DNA from: an uncultured Eubacteriales bacterium
GTDB lineage: Bacteria > Bacillota > Clostridia > Peptostreptococcales > Anaerovoracaceae
Length of the DNA: 7,638 bases
Direction: 5' to 3'
Assembly: GCA_959021945.1 (NCBI GenBank)
Contig: CAUEYG010000062.1
Location: 1 to 7,638 of the forward strand
Part shown: positions 3,635 to 7,638 of the stretch, piece by piece
Numbering within the stretch: position 1 is the first letter of the stretch
How the letters are laid out: every line of letters starts with the position of its first letter
Program-made: the position numbers and the translations under genes
The notes under the pieces: generated by a model
The model's input: only the letters and a program-made list of their open reading frames with translations
Database searches by the model: none
What the model was told of the DNA's origin: nothing

Positions 3635-5878
3635 ATGACAGAACTATTAGCGCCAGCAGGAAATATGGAAGCATTAAAGGCTGCCGTATCCAACGGATGC
3701 GACGCCCTATATCTGGGCATGCAGAAATTCGGCGCTCGTGCTTATTCTTCTAACTTTGATTTGGAATCTCTAAAGGAGGCAGTTGGATATGCCCACCTCA
3801 GGGACGTTAAGGTTTATGTAACCATGAATACCATTGTATTTGAGGATGAGCTTCAAGACATGAAACAACAGCTTTGGAAACTCAATGAAATTTGCGTGGA
3901 CGGTGTTATTGTACAGGACTTAGCGGTGCTTGACTATATAGAACGGAATTTTGCTGATATGGAAATTCACTGCTCAACACAAATGGGAATTGATGATACA
4001 GAAGGAACGCTGCTATGTAAAGAGCTGGGGGCCAAGAGAGTGGTTTTAGCAAGAGAAGTGGAGATTGAGCATGTAAAAAACATTAAAAAAACAGCGCAGA
4101 TTCCCATAGAAGTTTTTGTGCACGGAGCATTATGTGTATCTTACTCCGGGAATTGCCTTATGTCAGGATTGATCGGCTATCGAAGCGGCAACCGGGGAAG
4201 ATGTGTAGGCTCCTGCAGAAAACCCTATGAACTCATTGATAAAACAAGAAATGCATCTTTAGGGGAAAGTTATCTTTTGTCCACAAAAGATTTAAATACC
4301 ATCGACCACATAGATGACTTAAAGGACATTGATTCTCTGAAAATAGAAGGGCGAATGAAAGAGCCGGCTTATGTTGCCAATGTAGTAGCCAAATACAGGG
4401 CAGCTTTAGATGGCGGTCTGAGCAGTGATGATAAAGAAAATTTAAAAAAGACCTTTAACAGAACCTTTACAAAAGGCTACTTGTTCCATGAAGATGTGAA
4501 AGAAATTACCAATATTCAAAAGCCCAATAACTTTGGTTACGAAATCGGTAAAATTACAAAACTTTTCAAGGGTATGTATGAAATAACCTTGAGCTGTGTT
4601 TTAAATCAGAATGATATCATTAGAATTGACCACAATAACGAGGATATTAACTTATCGGTTGTAAAATTATATGATCGGAATGAAAATTTGATCAACAAAG
4701 CGGATCATGTATGCTATATTAAAATTAAAGAAAAGCTTTCCATGGGTGATACGGTATACAAAACAAAGGATTACTTGTACTACAAAGAATTAGAAGCTGC
4801 GGTGGACAAGGAATACCGACGTTTTAACCTGGATATGAAGGTTTATGCTTATCCAGGGGCCAAGCTGGTTATTGATGCAGAAGGGTTGGGATTCCAATAC
4901 TTATACGAAAGCGATGAAATCCTGGGGGAAGCAATTAGCAGCCCTACAACCAGGCAGCAGGCAGTAAAACAGTTAGGCAGACTGAATGACACGATTTTTA
5001 CCCTCCACGATGTGGAATTGGAGGAGTACAACGCCTTTATTCCAGCCAAACTGTTGAACAATGCCAGGCGGGAAATCGTACAGGGATTGTATGATTTAAA
5101 GCTTAATAGTAAGAAACGAAGAATCAAAAAAGAGGAGCCTAGGGATAACATTTCCTTTGTTCCCCAAAAACCATACCTTACAGCTGCTGTAACAACAAAG
5201 GCCCAGTATGATGCCTGTAAACGCTGCGGCATAGAAGAAGTATATTTTGATAATATTATCAGAAGAAACCAAAACACATACCAGGAAAAGGAAGGACAGC
5301 TGCTGATTGGGGGCTATGGAGGTATTTATCGCTACAGAAAAACCAATCCCTTTGTGACAGATTATTCCTTGAACGTTGTCAATGCAGCCAGCTGTTACAA
5401 GCTGTACCAGCTAGGCGCCAAAAGAGTTACCCTGTCCTATGAAGTAAATAAAAAGGATATTGGAGCAATCATAACTGCTTATTATGAAGAACATGGAGGA
5501 TACCCGACGCTGGAAATGATTGTTTATGGCCGTGCACCCCTCATGTTTACCAAATATTGTCCGCTGAAAAAAATGAACCAGTGCAGTGTCTGCAAAACAA
5601 AGGTTTATGAGCTAAAAGATGAATACGGAACTTTCCCGATTCTCTCTCATGAGGACTGCACAACCACAATCCTCAATGGAAAAATTTTGAATCTTTTAGA
5701 TGAGATGCCCTTTATAGAGGGAATTGAGGCATTCAGGTTAAACTTTACCACAGAATCTGAAGAGGAAGTTACCCGAGTTGTCAAGAACGCTTTGAAAAAG
5801 CTAGATGGTTCCTTGAGGAAATCCCTTTTTAACCAGGAAACAGATACACGAGGACATTTTAACAAGGAAATACTATAG
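3635..5878 (+). CDS. U32-family protein, RlhA-like (RNA hydroxylation family)
   Basis: The 747-residue protein starts MTELLAPAGNMEALKAAV, the typical U32 N-terminus, with an AGGAGG site 6 bases upstream. An in-frame extension from 3569 lacks family similarity and overlaps the regulator stop. The U32 signature EVFVHGALCVSYSGNCLMSG (159-178) is followed by GNRGRCVGSCRKPYEL, giving four conserved cysteines (C167, C174, C190, C194) that in the family bind an Fe-S cluster. Residues about 394-488 resemble DUF3656, and a C-terminal U32-like part has MIVYGRAPLM (628-637) and a second Cys set (C642, C650, C653, C675). Despite the 'collagenase/peptidase' name, characterised E. coli relatives (RlhA, TrhP) hydroxylate 23S rRNA cytidine or tRNA uridine using prephenate. 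The U32+DUF3656 architecture is closest to RlhA, though this protein is longer than E. coli RlhA (about 650 residues). Ribosomal RNA hydroxylation is the best guess. An ABC-F gene follows closely. Confidence 0.88.
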   Translation: MTELLAPAGNMEALKAAVSNGCDALYLGMQKFGARAYSSNFDLESLKEAVGYAHLRDVKVYVTMNTIVFEDELQDMKQQLWKLNEICVDGVIVQDLAVLDYIERNFADMEIHCSTQMGIDDTEGTLLCKELGAKRVVLAREVEIEHVKNIKKTAQIPIEVFVHGALCVSYSGNCLMSGLIGYRSGNRGRCVGSCRKPYELIDKTRNASLGESYLLSTKDLNTIDHIDDLKDIDSLKIEGRMKEPAYVANVVAKYRAALDGGLSSDDKENLKKTFNRTFTKGYLFHEDVKEITNIQKPNNFGYEIGKITKLFKGMYEITLSCVLNQNDIIRIDHNNEDINLSVVKLYDRNENLINKADHVCYIKIKEKLSMGDTVYKTKDYLYYKELEAAVDKEYRRFNLDMKVYAYPGAKLVIDAEGLGFQYLYESDEILGEAISSPTTRQQAVKQLGRLNDTIFTLHDVELEEYNAFIPAKLLNNARREIVQGLYDLKLNSKKRRIKKEEPRDNISFVPQKPYLTAAVTTKAQYDACKRCGIEEVYFDNIIRRNQNTYQEKEGQLLIGGYGGIYRYRKTNPFVTDYSLNVVNAASCYKLYQLGAKRVTLSYEVNKKDIGAIITAYYEEHGGYPTLEMIVYGRAPLMFTKYCPLKKMNQCSVCKTKVYELKDEYGTFPILSHEDCTTTILNGKILNLLDEMPFIEGIEAFRLNFTTESEEEVTRVVKNALKKLDGSLRKSLFNQETDTRGHFNKEIL

Positions 5879-5895
5879 AAAAGAGGTCAATGGAA

Positions 5896-7638
5896 ATGAT
5901 TCAAGTAGAAAACCTTTCTTATGGTTTTCCTGCAAAGGAGTTATATAAGGATATTTCTTTTTCTTTGGAAATGGGACAGCATTGTGCCCTGATCGGAAGC
6001 AATGGTACTGGAAAATCAACGCTGGTCCACATGCTCATGCATCCTGATGATTATCTATATGATGGGAAAATCCTCAAAGACGAAAGCTGCCGGATTGGCT
6101 ATGCCAGCCAATTTCGCCCTAGGGAAAAGGACCAGGACCGTACAGTTTTTGAATATCTGAGCCAGCGCTTTTTAGAAAATCAGCAGGAGACTGCCGCTGT
6201 TTGTGAGGAAATGGCTGGGGCTGAGGACATGGAAGCTGTGTTTGAAAAATATCAGGCCTTGCTAGATGCCTATGAGGCAATGGATGGGGATCACTATGAA
6301 AGTAACATCCGCAAACAGTTGTCCGTTGCAGGCATGGCTGATTTAGAAAAAAACAGTTTGTCCCAGATCAGTGGAGGCGAGTATAAAATCCTGCAGATTA
6401 TGAGAGAAATGTTGCTATCTCCAAACCTCCTTATTTTAGATGAACCAGATGTATTTCTTGACTTTGGAAACTTAAACAGCCTTTGTCAGCTGATGAAAGA
6501 ATATAAAGGGACGCTGCTTGTGATTACCCATAACCGGTATTTGCTGAACCACTGTTTTAATAAGATTTTGCATTTGGAAAACGGTGATATTCAGGAATTT
6601 GACGGCAGCTATACAGAGTATCGCTGCAGTGTGTTAAAAGAAAAATTAAAGTTAAAACTGCAGAATATAGAAGAGCAGGAGGAAATTGCACGAACCCGGG
6701 AAATGGTTGATATTTTGCGCAAAAGAGCCACAACCATGGTTAATCCTGTTATCGGAAGGTCTGTAAATGCAAAGCAGTCGCAGCTGGACCGTCTGGAAGC
6801 CAGACAGATAAAGGCGCCCTTTATTGAGGTAAGGGAACCGGAAATTATACTTCCTGAAATGGTGAAAGATGCTGCTATGGATAAAGAAACAGATACGGAG
6901 CCGAAAGGGGAGCCGCCGGTTTTATGCATTACAGATTATCATGTTGAATTTGAGAAAAGCCTGCTGCAAGACGTTAGTTTTGCGTTGATGGCAGGGGAAA
7001 AGGCAGTTATGGTCGGTGCAAATGGCACAGGCAAGACGACTTTGATTCGTGATATCTTAAAGAACGATCATCCTTGTATTCACATTGATGAGCATACAAA
7101 GTACAGGTGTTTGTCTCAGGTGCAAGGTGAAGATTTGGATGAGACCAAAACCGTATATGAAATGATGCAGGAGGCAGGCTTTGTCAGCAGGGAAAGCGCC
7201 AGTGCTTATCTTGCAAAATACTGCCTGGAAGAGACCGTGTTAGAACAAAAAGTTGGGCAGCTGTCAGGGGGAGAACAGAATTTATTGCAAATTGCTATGA
7301 TTGCAAGCTCAGACGCCGAACTTCTGATTTTAGACGAGCCTACCAGTCATTTGGATCTTTATGCCCAAGCTGCCCTGGAAAAGGCAATTTCTCAGTATAA
7401 AGGGACGGTCTTAATGGTCAGCCATGATTTTTACCTGGCAGCCAATTGTGCAGATTATGTGCTTTTGGTGGAAGATCATACAGTCAGGCGAATGCGCACC
7501 AGGACCTTCCGCAAAATGGTATATACGAAATACTTTGATCAAAGGTATTTAGAAATAGACAAGAAAAAACAGGAACTGGAAGCCAACATTATGTTAGCAT
7601 TTAAAAAGAATGACCTTACAACTGTGGAAAAATTATGC
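5896..7638 (+). CDS. ABC-F family ATPase, open at the right edge
   Basis: A frame without stop runs from here to the window end (581 residues visible), so the C-terminus is missing or just cut. Two ATP-binding domains are fused. The first has GSNGTGKST (34-42), signature SGGE (159-162), LLILDEPD (178-185) and H212. The second has GANGTGKTT (374-382), SGGE (457-460), LLILDEPTSHLD (476-487) and H510. The domains are joined by a charged helical linker (about 243-300, rich in K, E, R and Q), with no membrane segments; this is the ABC-F layout. ABC-F proteins bind the ribosomal E site and act in translation or protect against antibiotics that target the peptidyl transferase centre. The ATG at 5890 is also possible, but it is only 3 bases from AAGAGG; 5896 (MIQVENLSY) has better spacing. 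It follows the U32 stop by under 20 bases, so an operon is likely. Which ABC-F subfamily it belongs to is not decided. Confidence 0.9.
   Translation, partial: MIQVENLSYGFPAKELYKDISFSLEMGQHCALIGSNGTGKSTLVHMLMHPDDYLYDGKILKDESCRIGYASQFRPREKDQDRTVFEYLSQRFLENQQETAAVCEEMAGAEDMEAVFEKYQALLDAYEAMDGDHYESNIRKQLSVAGMADLEKNSLSQISGGEYKILQIMREMLLSPNLLILDEPDVFLDFGNLNSLCQLMKEYKGTLLVITHNRYLLNHCFNKILHLENGDIQEFDGSYTEYRCSVLKEKLKLKLQNIEEQEEIARTREMVDILRKRATTMVNPVIGRSVNAKQSQLDRLEARQIKAPFIEVREPEIILPEMVKDAAMDKETDTEPKGEPPVLCITDYHVEFEKSLLQDVSFALMAGEKAVMVGANGTGKTTLIRDILKNDHPCIHIDEHTKYRCLSQVQGEDLDETKTVYEMMQEAGFVSRESASAYLAKYCLEETVLEQKVGQLSGGEQNLLQIAMIASSDAELLILDEPTSHLDLYAQAALEKAISQYKGTVLMVSHDFYLAANCADYVLLVEDHTVRRMRTRTFRKMVYTKYFDQRYLEIDKKKQELEANIMLAFKKNDLTTVEKLC

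Noticed and set aside
4849..5277. Antisense frames inside the U32 and ABC-F genes (also 5647-5865 and 6609-6929)
   Set aside because: They are shadows of strongly supported plus-strand genes, with no ribosome binding site or family similarity.
1..7638. tRNA, rRNA, insertion sequence, attachment site or replication origin
   Set aside because: I looked for cloverleaf-like sequence, transposase motifs and terminal inverted repeats on both strands and saw none I could support by eye.

Overview
The window looks like chromosomal or accessory DNA of a Firmicute of the class Clostridia, probably a Lachnospiraceae-like gut anaerobe. The grounds are moderate-to-low GC, strong GGAGG-type ribosome binding sites, tightly packed operons, and the families present (HxlR regulator, ACGX-type radical SAM system, class M sirtuin, clostridial-type long U32 protein). 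Genus cannot be read from the sequence.

Left edge (1-354): the first 51 codons of an AlbA_2/Schlafen-type putative DNA-binding protein on the minus strand. Its recognisable promoter is embedded in an array of GGGYAGAAY repeats and inverted repeats that look like operators.

Centre left (355-3054, minus strand): a compact four-gene operon. In transcription order it encodes a 47-residue Cys-rich peptide with four ACGX repeats (too short for most gene finders), a radical SAM/SPASM maturase, a nitroreductase-family flavoprotein and a class M (SirTM-like) sirtuin. A perfect 10-bp hairpin lies between the peptide and maturase genes and may give more precursor than enzyme mRNA. This is a candidate RiPP (ribosomally made, post-translationally modified peptide) cluster. 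The first two genes match what I remember as the ACGX system of protein-family models, whose product is, to my knowledge, uncharacterised. The sirtuin makes the combination unusual.

Divergent control region (3055-3246): carries an A/T-rich perfect 11-bp inverted repeat, a direct repeat of one arm, a TATAAT promoter for the regulator and a weaker promoter for the operon. The divergent gene encodes a 110-residue HxlR-family regulator with a single N-terminal Cys, the typical redox- or electrophile-sensing position. Inference: HxlR controls a thiol-stress-responsive operon in which the maturase modifies the Cys-rich peptide, the flavoprotein handles redox chemistry, and the sirtuin ADP-ribosylates or de-modifies an unknown target.

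Right half (3635-7638, plus strand): a long U32-family protein related to the rRNA/tRNA hydroxylation enzymes (RlhA/TrhP type), followed after a short gap by an ABC-F ATPase that runs off the window. Both families act on the ribosome or its RNA, so this pair may be a translation-related operon separate from the peptide cluster.
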